Below, piece after piece: positions 13,401 through 24,100 of a stretch of DNA of 49,057 nucleotides; position 1 is the first letter of the stretch; every line of letters starts with the position of its first letter. Position numbers and translations under genes: made by a program. Origin of the DNA: Nephromyces sp. MM_2019 (lineage: Eukaryota; Apicomplexa; Aconoidasida; Nephromycida); the NCBI GenBank assembly GCA_015657535.1, contig JADHZB010000176.1, positions 1 through 49,057 on the forward strand, given 5' to 3'. The notes under the pieces were generated by a model that was not told the origin of the DNA, ran no database searches, and saw nothing but the letters and a program-made list of their open reading frames with translations.

Positions 13401-14432
13401 CATATTTGGCGATGCACTCAAAGCCACAAAAAACTATAAACTCTAAGTCGTTCGGGCTTATTTAAGACGATGAATCACATTACCTATAATTTAGGGCTAC
13501 CCTTGCACTATCGTTAATATAGATTTCCGCTACGCTATAAAAAAAATTTAATAAAAAGCTTTTGTGCTGCAACTGAAGGAGACTTTCTTGCACTATAACA
13601 ATTTTCGGTTTTTAACCAATGAGTAATACCAAGGGAGCTACAACAGAGTTCAATCTTTTAGTGAACTATGGCCTTCCATAGAGAACACGATGCATACTAC
13701 AGAATGCAGTATATATTGCCCGATAGGCTTCATGACGATGGACATCAAAGGCAGTTTCACTTCGGTTCATATGTCTACAAAGCTGTTAAGAATTGGCTTT
13801 TTTAACAGGGAAGATGTAGGGGCAGATAGTTTACAAATTAAGAACGTGCCTCATGTTAAAGCAACTTTCTGCGGAGCCTTAAAAGTGGCTTCCTCGTAAA
13901 AGGTTTCCGTGCCTTTCTGTTTGCTCCTTTTAAAAATTTAACTGCATCCACTATAGAGGTTCTTAAAATAAAGATGCGATTCTTTAATGATTATGTGAGC
14001 CTCGGTCCTGATAACTGCTGCATTAAAAATTTCGAGGCGCCAACTTCCTGGCGGTTGAATATATAAGCGCACAAAAGTAATTCTGCCTGTGTCCCTGTAG
14101 CTCCGCCTGCAGTCAGCATTTAAGAAAAATATTCGTCAATTTGCTTTTCAAAACTATACCCTTAAATGCTCATAATTCACGCTTGTACTTTTCATCAAGG
14201 CTGGACATGCCAGATGCATTCGGTGACGAGCCAACTAAAAGCTCCATTATAAAATCAAGATGGCGTATGTCACGCGATGATTTTGATAAGATTCTCAGTA
14301 TATTAGAAATATCTCGATGCTTGAACAATCGGAAACAAAAATTTCTATGCGATATATTAGCTTCAGAAACGGTGGCTAAGGGTTTATCCGAGCTTACTTA
14401 TTAAACTTGTTGGTCAAGAACTATGTTGCTGC
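7471..14432. other. gene-poor AT-rich region, no confident gene
   Basis: About 7 kb without a recognisable gene. It has homopolymer A/T runs but, unlike the flanks, almost no CA/TG microsatellite. Minus-strand open segments with protein-like character lie at 9698-9982 (rich in Tyr and Trp, two nearby Cys), 10893-11090 (seven Cys) and 12342-12692 (six Cys), and plus-strand segments at 13690-13899 and 14141-14404. The frames at 10893-11090 and 12342-12692 do not open with ATG. I recognised no domain and could not join them into a gene. They may be exons of an unknown gene, remains of one, or chance. Confidence 0.5.
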
Positions 14433-17400
14433 TTAAGAGGGTTTGAGCTTCTGCGTCTCTCCCAGCGCTACCTTCCCAGGTAATACTGCCTCCTGCTTGG
14501 TTTCATCATCTTGCGCTTCACTATCTGTTGGTTCACCAGGTGTATCTGCACTCCGTGCAGGAATAGACTCAGTGTCAGTTGGGGTGCCTTTTTCGTCAGT
14601 AGATAGTTGCTGTTTCAAATCAATTTTAACTCTATCTGTCGTAAGCTGTGTGCCCGGTCTATTTGGCAGCACTGAAGCATTTAGCATAGAGGTGTATCCT
14701 CCCTGCATATCATGTACATCGTTCAAATTGGGAGGCGTAGCCGACTGCTCCTTTACCGTAGCAAAGGCAGTGTTTTTATTCACAATTTCCAACGGGGCAT
14801 CTCGAGTAATGGCTTCTTCAAAACTCGTTAGATTGTCAGCATCACCCGGCACTATTGAACTGTCCTCGGTGACTTGCTCAGAAGTGGTTACCTCACCATC
14901 TACGTGCGAGTCTTTGTCACTGTTTGAATTCACCGCTGTCTTTGCAGAAGGCGTAGTTCTTTGTGTAAGTAGCTGTAGTGGACTGCTTGTTTGCACTTCA
15001 ATGAAGCTTTTGATGGCTTTCCCCTGGTTGTTTACCTTAGGCAAATCTTCAGAAGTATCATCTGGTTTATCTTTGGCAGTGAGTGAAAATTTGCTCTCTT
15101 GCTTTGGCGAGCTTGTTTTTGCGAAATTTTCAGTGAAGTCATAAAGATTTCGCTGTAGTGCGTTTTCAACCTTTTTCACTGCCTTTCTTCGGTGTGAAAA
15201 ATTTTTGCTTGTGGCTGAACTTATAGCATGTGATGGACTGGACATATTCGCAAAAGCAATTTTTCCGTTATCTCTTGCATCAGTAGTACTGTTCTTTTTT
15301 GGTTTGATTGGAGACAGCGTCGATTGCCGTTTCTTGCCGTGCAAATCTGGAAGCGCATGCGGTTCATATGTAGGGATTAAAGAGTCTGACAATACTAAGT
15401 TTTGGTTCTTTTTGACGTTGGCTTCGTAAAGCTCCTTTCCAAAAGCTTCTAATTCCTTCTGCTTCTGAGCGCGCCAATCGGCTAACTCTTTAGTTTTTTG
15501 GTGCGCTATCTCCCGTAGTTTCTTTTCTGCTTCCTCAAGTCTCGATGAGTAGTACACCAGGGCATCATGCTTCCGTTTCTCTCTCTCAGTTTCTAATCTC
15601 TGTTCATCGCTATTTATGTCGCTGGCAAGCGAAACAGCTGCTTCTTTAGCCTTTATAGCAGCCCTTCTATTTGCGGTTGCTTCTGTGTTCTCGGCCCCGT
15701 TATGAAGCTGCTTCGAATCGTCCAAAAAGCCCAACTCATGTAACAGCTTCACTGTATCTAAACCATAATATCGTTTGTCATCCATTGTATATTGGTGCGT
15801 ATTGATGTCTAGCAGTATTGGCTGTCTTGAAAGCGCTTCTGGCATTTGATAAGTGATAAAATTGGATAGGGACTCCAAAGTTGTCGAGTTGGCATCGTGG
15901 TCCTGTGAAGCTTTCGTGGATGTGTCATAGTACGGCAGCTCATAGTTGAGTCTATCTAATTCCTTCGATTCTGGCTTGCTGCCATTTAGAATATCGATAA
16001 AGCGACTTCCATACACTTTTTCGCTTTTTAGCCAGCTTGCTATACTTCTTCCGCCGAATATTTTCGTTTTATTCTGTAGAAAACGTTGCTTATCTTTCGG
16101 GTATGCGACAATGTGACTAAAACCCGGAACGTTTTCATTCGTTTGAATTGCACTCACTCCGTAATCTCTTAAGGAATAGTGTGCTGTGGAATTATTTTGT
16201 GATGCGCAAGTGTCCCGATTGAACCAATGCCCTAGATTGGTATTGAAATTTCGGCATATGCATTGCTGGAAAATTACTCTAGGCTCTGTGGTAGGAATTT
16301 TCTTATTATATAGCCAACAATATGATGCTTCTGAACCATTTCCAGCTACCGGGCATCCTCCGTTATTAATACAATGCCTAATCATATACGCCCATGATGA
16401 GACACCTGATTTGCTATTTCGTTCTGTTAACGATTGCTTAAGAAGGTCAGCAGGGGGCAGAGGCTGAGTTCTATCCCAAAACCCAACGCATAGATGCGCG
16501 TCTCTCTTACTTCCTATGCCTCCTCCTGTAGTACCACATTTGTTAAACCCCCTTGGGCAGTTTCCGCATCTTACTCTTCTCTCAGTTGGGACCCAAGAAG
16601 GAATGTTCGCTGGAGAACCTACTGGCCAATACGGGAACCATCCTCGATTTCCAAAGTCATAATGACATACCATATAAGTTGACCAATAGGGAGGGTTATT
16701 TTCTTTGCGGCAATTTGCATTCTTGGGACACTCGCAACCTGTGACGATCCAGCATCCTACCGCTGATGCCTCGGCACGAACGACTTGAGTATAATGTCCG
16801 ATCATTTGACCCTTTGCCTAGTAATTAAGAAAAAATTGATATTAATAGGCTACTTTCAAGTTTAAAATGTAGCTTCATCCAGGAGAGAAGTTTTAATTTT
16901 CATTGCATCAGATGTCAATATATTTATTGTTAACTAGCAGTACCTGACACCGCATACGACGTATCAGCTAGCGTTTTTCGGATAAAGCTATGGCGTCATC
17001 TTGCGTGGTATAAACGAAAGTAAGAAATGTATAGGGAGATAATTAGGCTGCTATTTCTCAGTTCTGTTTGTTTCTTTAAATACTTAATGCTCTCCAATGT
17101 TAAAATGGGGATTGGCATTTTTTTTATAGCGTTATATTCAAAAGTTGTGCAGTACAATGCCTTCGATTTTTGTACTTTACGCTTCCCTGCTCCATTTTGC
17201 ACGAAATTCTAAACAGATAATTACTGTGAAACACATCGTGTCACTAAAAAGTGAAAAATAAGGATTTGCTGCTTTTCAATGAAAGCAAATGAATACAAAA
17301 ATATCATTATTTGAGATATGCAAGATATTATTTTTTGATAAAAAAATGGCGCAAATCATGAAAAATTTATACCTGGGCTTCTAAATGTGGATTAGGAGAG

Positions 17401-18902
17401 TCCCAATTGAAATATTGTCGTTCGTCCCACCACTTTTTTACTACCTCTCCTGGATCAAATTCTAAAGGTGACTTGTTGCTGTAGTTAATGCTGTTGACAT
17501 ACAGATTCTCTCCTGGAGCCACTCTCATCGGTCTGACAAGAGTAATTAATACGCATGGTTGATGGGTAACTGATGCATGGAGTAAACTAAACAAGTATGA
17601 AACTGCCGAAAATGTTTATGCACAAGCGGCATTTATTTTGCGTGTTATCTTCTACTTCTTTCAACTAGGAACTAGTCGAGAGCTGGTTTTCAAGCATTAA
17701 AAAAAAAGGTGCTCGAAAAAATTCTGGTTTGCGCTTTTAGCTTTTCTGTTGGCGCATGCTAAAAACCTGTTTTGCATAAAACCTCGATACTTTAACAAGT
17801 AGTAATGGCGACAATGAGGTAAAAAAAATACCGAAACATTTTTATATTCTGCTGTTGCTCGAAAAAAATTATCTTATTATCAAAGTGGACTTTGGGCCAG
17901 GTACGGCAGCTATTGATCATTCTAACGGTATTAGGTTTTGCAGTGTCCATGGAGAATGAGGAAAGAATGAAAATTTAAGCTTCAATACGTAAATTGCACC
18001 GCGATATTATACACTTATTCTTCTCCAGAGTTATCAGTAAATAGCATAGCAAAAGACATCCTGAAAAACTTTGTCATTGCGCTAACTAAAGCTTTTGTGA
18101 ATAAGTATATCTTAGCATGCTTCTTGACTTTAGCAATTAATAGATTTGGCTGACATATACAAACAAGCAACAATTAGCGATTAACAGTCTGAGGTAGCAC
18201 ATTTATGAAAAAATAAGCATTTGGCTGCTTTTCATGTCCGTGCTATTGCTTTAAGGAAATTATGATTTTCATTCAGTGGTTAGTATATGGTGCTTCGGGG
18301 TTGGTTTATTCACTTCAGTGATACTCTATTTTAGAGCAACATGACTGCTCCATATTTAGGGGAATATGCAGTATATAAGAGTGCCGACGATTTAAATGAA
18401 TAATTCCCGTTAGTGCAAGCTTTTCGACGCGCTTTATCCATAGAACAAGCCTAAAGCGATTATCAAGCCAATGAATCGCGAAGGTGTAATTTCCTGCCAT
18501 TGAAGTGATCATCAACCTACGTAAACCCGGGATAGCCCGGATATATATAAAAAAGGAAAGCTGCGAGGCGACAACTTACGGCTCACGGTTGGAGTGTCCC
18601 CAATGTCCGGTAGAGCAAAGTTTCTTGCTGTAGTTCTTTGCATAGCTTTCCAGTCCCATGTCATACACCATTCTTAACATATACGCAGCACCTCCGCTCC
18701 TTCCCCCAGTTGCTTCGTAGGACCTCAAAGAATTGTGCATATCCAAAATTTTTTCTCGCTGAAGTATGCCAATCTTGCCATTGTTCATGAGATCTACGCC
18801 TGATGCCGCATTCGGGGACATCACCGTACCCAAGATTATATTTATGCTAATTAAACCAAAAAGTGCCCCGAGGCAGCCGGCCTGTATGAGACCTTCCCTC
18901 AT
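14433..18902 (-). CDS. secreted CAP/SCP-domain protein with long charged C-terminal tail
   Basis: Three exons in coding order: 18902-18580, 17532-17373, 16817-14433; GT-AG junctions, phases agree, about 955 aa. Residues 8-28 are hydrophobic and probably a signal peptide or anchor. The CAP (CRISP/antigen 5/PR-1) domain covers about residues 47-225: ILDMHNSLR, C95, GHWGHSN, APGENLYVN (Glu116), GHYTQVV (His169) and STYMVCHYDFGN, which include the conserved His/Glu cavity residues. A cysteine-rich segment follows to about residue 395 (CGNCPRGFNKCG, CINNGGCPVAG, CICRNFN). Residues about 540-635 are highly charged and likely form a coiled coil. The last 300 residues are Ser/Thr/Asp/Glu-rich and probably disordered. 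CAP proteins act outside the cell in lipid binding, host interaction or immunity; the role here is unknown. Such a long tail is unusual, as most CAP proteins have 150-350 residues. The start is the ATG just before the hydrophobic segment. Confidence 0.9.
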
Positions 18903-20566
18903 TTTGCGTAGGTATAAATAGTTGAATTCGGTTACGGTAGATAGAAATGGAAGAAAACTTTATTCAGTAAGTCGGCCGCCAGAATCATATACTTCTACCG
19001 AAATATGTTGCTACAATGTTGACTGACAATATAAGGCGTTTAAGCTATCGCTGCTTTTCAATTTCTTTTGCTAAGGTCATAAATAAGCGCACGAGTTGAT
19101 ACTATAGGGTAGGCACCGAACAGTTACAGTGTTTGCAAGGGCTCTCAAGGCGTGAAAATATTGCTTCCAATCGCCAGTAGAAAAGCGGCACTATTAAAAA
19201 AATGTCTAGCTATCTTTTACGACACCTCTTCAGGCTCCGTACTTTCAAGTCCGTTTTTACCTTGACTTCTCAAAGGCTATCACGGTATAATCATAGATTT
19301 TTAAATATTAAAAAAATGCAATTTAAATCCTAAAAAATTTTTTCATAAATTTTCTTTAGTAATCATTAGAAGGGTTACAGCTAAGTAACTGCAAGAATGT
19401 TTCAATATGTGTGTACAAAACCTAAAAGGAAGTTTCCGGTATAGTTATGATAGCTGAGGCATAGATATTCTCATATTTGACTCCGTGAAGTACCCTTCCA
19501 GGTACGCTAATTTTTCTTGAGCAAACTACTTGCTATAGCATTTCCTTCCGAAGTTTACGGGCTGCTTCAGCATTCTAACCAGCTGTAGAATGTAAAGCAA
19601 AGGGAAATTGCATAGAATACAACGTACAAAAGCACCAGCATAAGCGGAGCATCTTATATTCTACGGTATGGCAGCTGGACTCGCTACTATTTCGAAGGCC
19701 TATTGGTACGTTGCGTCTTAGCTTACTTAATGTTATACGAATATTCAGCTAGAAAGCTTGTAACAAGAATTTTTTATAAGTAAGGGTTTAGTGCAGTGCG
19801 CTCCGCTCTCATGAAATTTCTTTGCACGTAGTAGCTCAGCGCTAAAAACTTTTGAAAGCTTGAGAAAAAATTTTTTTTAAAAGCACAATGTGACCTCATT
19901 AAGTTTTGGTCTGCTTGAGATATTACACGGATACGATTAGTTCATCGAGCTATGCTTTAAGCCGTAGAATAGTATCGATTGGGTCCGTTTTATTACTATG
20001 TCCTCACACCAGATCATAATCCAATACCGCTATAGAAAGTTTGCAGCCATCACGTGGCGCAATAATTTTGTTGCTATGTTTCCCTTCGGCAGTATTCGTA
20101 CCATGAATGTATTCAAGTGCACATATTACTGCCCGGCACGTCCATCCGCTGTGCCTTCCAAAAGTAAGAGGTACCCCCTAAAATTTTAGATGATGTTAAA
20201 ATTTATTCTTGTATAACTATTCAGTGTACTTAGTTTATGGCTGGGAATCAAGCTTTCCCTCATGTAGTAGTAAGGTAATTTTTTTCCTTCACTGCTCGAA
20301 GACTTCTGTGATGGCTTCTTACTATGTTTTCAGCTGCAGAACGAAGAGCTAACATTCCTCGGAGAGATGACAGGAAAGCCTTATTTTTGTGAACTTATAT
20401 TAAAGTTAAGAAAGTGAGCAGTGACGTAATAACAAAATAGAATGAACTAAGTATTTTATCGAATGGATACGGAGCAGCCTGCAAGCCGTTCCAACAATTG
20501 AGACCACGCGGAGTTAACTAGTAGCCCCATGGCGCTGGGTTCAGAGCCTAGACTTACCGCTGCTTC
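18903..20566. other. intergenic region, no gene recognised
   Basis: About 1.7 kb upstream of the CAP-domain gene. AT-rich, with no microsatellites and no recognisable domain. The longest open segment is at 19998-20189 on the plus strand, 63 codons, with no protein similarity that I can name. It presumably contains the CAP gene promoter, but no motif stands out. Confidence 0.5.
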
Positions 20567-20797
20567 GACCCAACGTAGGCTTGACGTTAGGCGTGATCCA
20601 ACGTAGGAATGATCCAACGTGAGGCATGATCCAACGTTAGGCTTGATCCAACGTTAGACGTGATCCAACGTTAGGCGTGATCCAACGTTAGGCGTGATCC
20701 AACGTTAGGCGTGATCCAACGTTAGGCGTGATCCAACGTTAGGCGTGATCCAACGTTTGATGCGATCCAATGGTAGGCGTGAACCAATGCTAAGCGC
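20567..20797. repeat. 17-bp minisatellite (about 14 units)
   Basis: Tandem array of GATCCAACGTTAGGCGT. Five consecutive units are identical. The left end has shortened units (16, 12 and 16 bp) and the right end has diverged units such as GATCCAATGGTAGGCGT. The units add up exactly to 231 bases. Each unit carries the palindrome AACGTT. A 17-bp period is not a multiple of three, so it is not a coding repeat. Confidence 0.97.
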
Positions 20798-20848
20798 CGC
20801 GCGTATGGCAGCGTACATATAGGTTTAGACGCTTCCTAGCTACGTTGT

Positions 20849-21111
20849 GTATGGCTAGCGAAAGGATGTGCTACACGAATGTATAGCCTAGCGAAAGGAT
20901 ATGCTCAACGAATGTGCAAACTAGCGAATGGAGGTGCTAAATTAGTGCATAACCTTGCGAGAGGATGTGCTAAATGGATGTATAGCCTAGTGTAAGCGTG
21001 AAGTAAGTGAGTGTATGGCCTAATGGAAGAATGTGCTAAACAAATGTATAAGGTATCCAAAGGATGAGTTAACTTGGTGTACTGCCCTAGTGGGAAGAAG
21101 TGCTACAAGGT
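20849..21111. repeat. 33-bp tandem repeat, eight units, 11-codon period
   Basis: Eight diverged units of exactly 33 bp follow each other without gaps, starting at 20849, 20881 (first unit one base shorter in phase), 20914, 20947, 20980, 21013, 21046 and 21079. Conserved core: TAGCCTAGCGAAAGGATGTG followed by CTAAACGAATG. In the frame with codons starting at 20849 and 20882, the first four units translate without a stop to an 11-residue motif of the form x-x-Leu-Ala-Lys-Gly-Cys-Ala-x-x-Met/Val. Later units contain in-frame stops. It starts about 50 bases after the 17-bp array. Confidence 0.9.
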
Positions 21112-24100
21112 ATAGACGGTAGATAGTTACCACATGTGCTCGAACTCCAGCGTATGTAAGATGTGCCTGCTATATATCCCATAGCTCTCCCGTTTATCAT
21201 GATGTCTCGAATAGTGGAAAGGAGCGCGTATGTTACCCAGCCACTGTACTTTAAACGAACTACAAACTGTATAATTGCATAGCTTCCTGTACCAGAAATA
21301 GCCAAGGAGCCGCAATGACTATTAGAATAAGAGTGAAAAAGGCGCCTAATCACCCCGGTACCTCATGCGGGCACTTTAAATTACTGTTTATGACGAATCC
21401 ATGTAACAGCTTGTTTAGCGCATATTTTTTGCGTTGGAGCTTACACACTTTGAGCTTCACTAGATAATCCGATTTCAAAAATTGTTAAGCACTCAGAAAA
21501 AAAGTTGTGCTTTCTTTTTTGTTATTGCTGTGTACTCTCTGGGGCTAAGGTTATGTCAGGAAAACTGGAACCTAGCCAGTCTTGGTCTGCCTTCGAGTGC
21601 CTTTTCTAAGAATAAGATCGCAGGAAGCGATGAAGCACGTCAGCATGCACAAGTTTTTTTTCTTTATGAACTCTAAAGAGCACAAAAAGCGCATAATACC
21701 AGTAGCTTCAGCCTCTGTAGTAAAAAAATTTGGCCATTTATATCTTAGCAAGCCTTTAGTAATTGATTTAAGGATATTAGCTGATGGCCTCGCATAAGTC
21801 TCTATTAGAATGACACAGTATGAAGAATAGGTGCGACCTATTTATTTTTCATCAATTTTTACTGCAATACAAGTATCCGATGCTACGAAGGAATTTTATT
21901 GCAAGGTGTTCTAAGTTAGTTTTTGACACGCTAGACAGTTCTGCTCATGAGCTACGGTTCAAGAGTTTGTTAGCAGGTAGCGTCTATAACATTGGTGGAT
22001 ATTAAACGTCTTAAGCGCTGCAATTTGGAAGGGTACTTCATGCAAGGTGGAAAATAATCTTCTTTTGGATATCATCATCACAGTAACATACCCACCAAAA
22101 TTATGCACATACTTCATTAAGTGGTAACCTTAAGCAGAGAAGCTAAAGGGCTCTAGCAAGGCTAGCTGATTAGAGATAGTAACTAGCTTCGTATCTGGCC
22201 CTCCTTTTTCAGCGGCGCAGTTTCGCTTTCTGCCGTAGTGGAGGTAATCGCAGATATATTTCTAGATATGTTGAGCGTAATCCGAAATTTTACGCCACTA
22301 AATCAAGCTACCAGTAAAATTGTCCTGGCTTCTCAGAGTAGGTCAAAATGAACAGGATGATCGCAGTATTACGCTACCCGTGCAGGAGTGAGTGCCTCAG
22401 GAAAACAGTACTATTCAAGGAGCAACAATTAAGCAGCTGATAAATGCATCACGAAGAATTCCTGCATCACAATCAAATTTGCCTAAAGCCTTGGGACTAT
22501 GTAAGATTGCTATATCGCATGATTATGTACAAAAAAATTCTCACCTTTATTGCGGCACGACTATTTTAGAGACGGTGGGCACCCAGAAAGCCGAAAGCGC
22601 AGCGCATCGCATATTGATTCGGGAATAAAAATTTGGTGCTCCAGGCAAGACAAAGTGATTTTCTCAATTTTACAACTCTTAAGCCAGTTCATAATCACTT
22701 AATGCGGGAACAAAGCGAGCCATTTTAAATAGTTTGCAGCCCGAAGCCTGACAGGTCGTACTCTGCGAGTTATATAGCGCACAGGCTAAAGCGTCGGTAT
22801 GCTTCATGCATCGCAGCTTAAATCTATTTATGCATCTCACAAGATAGCGACACTCAGGTACATACTTTGCCTTCTCCTGCAGCAACATGAGAATTACCTG
22901 CGTTGCGTAGCTGTATTAGCTGAAGAAATAGACACAAGTGAAATTGCTTAATTTTTGTAGAGCAGCAAATGTCTAGGAACTTTGACAATTTCACCAAGTA
23001 AGATGATTTATGTAGTGTAATTCACCAGTCTTTATTGTGTATTCTCTTTCAAAACACAGATCCTTTTTTTTCGATGTCTACCCATTCATGGCTTAATCAT
23101 TTCAGAATGACAAAAACTGCTTTTGCGCTGATGCCATAAACAATTGCGGATAATTGCTTCAGCGGAGAATGCTTTGAGCGCAGATACATAATTGCAACCG
23201 ACTTAGCGCTTTTTAACGTGAAACCCAGCTTCTAGCGCTTCAAGGTTTCGAGGTTTTGCGAGCGATGCCTCGAAAATCAACTTTTCATTTATGGAAAAAA
23301 AACATAGAAAGTTTGATTGATGTTAATCTGATCTGCTCCATGGAAGCAATTTTTTGACGAGTGATATCTGCTGTAGTATTATCTTCTGATAGTGTGGCCT
23401 CGATTCCAACAATGGTAGTTTAAAAATTCAAAATGTTGATATTTAGCCTAAAATGCGCTAAATAATACTTATTGTGCTTAAACAGCTCGTGCTGCTACAT
23501 TATTAAAAAGTTTCCTTCTTTTAGAATTATTCTTGGCGTAATGCAAGCTATGCCTCTTTTTCTAAAATTTTATACTCTCAAATTTTTTCGGATACAGGTA
23601 GAAAATTGCTGAGTAAACTTCCTTGGTTTCTGTGTTTTTAGCTGCTGCCTAAATCTGAGGTTATTTCTTTTGGAAAGTATTTTTTCCCATTCATGGTTTC
23701 TGCACTTGAAATATGGATTAGGTTGTGGATGAGAATGAGAACTAAGTGAAGCACCAATTCCCGCATACTGTGAATCTAAATTTCGTGAATGCCTCTATTT
23801 AGTCGATTAAAATGTTGTGATACTGAGTTTTTATTTTTTGCGGTTGCTACTGATATACATATTATGAATTTATCTTGCTGGATACGCAGGTATACATTTT
23901 TACACATATATAATGGGTACAGAGTCTCTTATGCCCACAGTACTACAAGTTCATAACTGTGTCAAGGCATAATGCACCTTTTTTACCTGACAGCTTCATA
24001 CTTCTTTTACTGATTTGTTCACAAAATCTGTATGAAACTTTTAATACCCAAAGCAGCACGAAAATTAAAAATGTTCAGATATCGAACGAATTACCCGGCA

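Noticed and set aside
14443..15144. 233-codon plus-strand frame antisense to the CAP protein tail
   Set aside because: Ser/Val-rich shadow of the low-complexity Ser/Thr/acidic coding sequence on the other strand; no domain or signal.
20530..20560. GGGTTCAGAGCC-like motif considered as a tRNA T-arm
   Set aside because: No matching acceptor stem, D-arm or anticodon arm around it.
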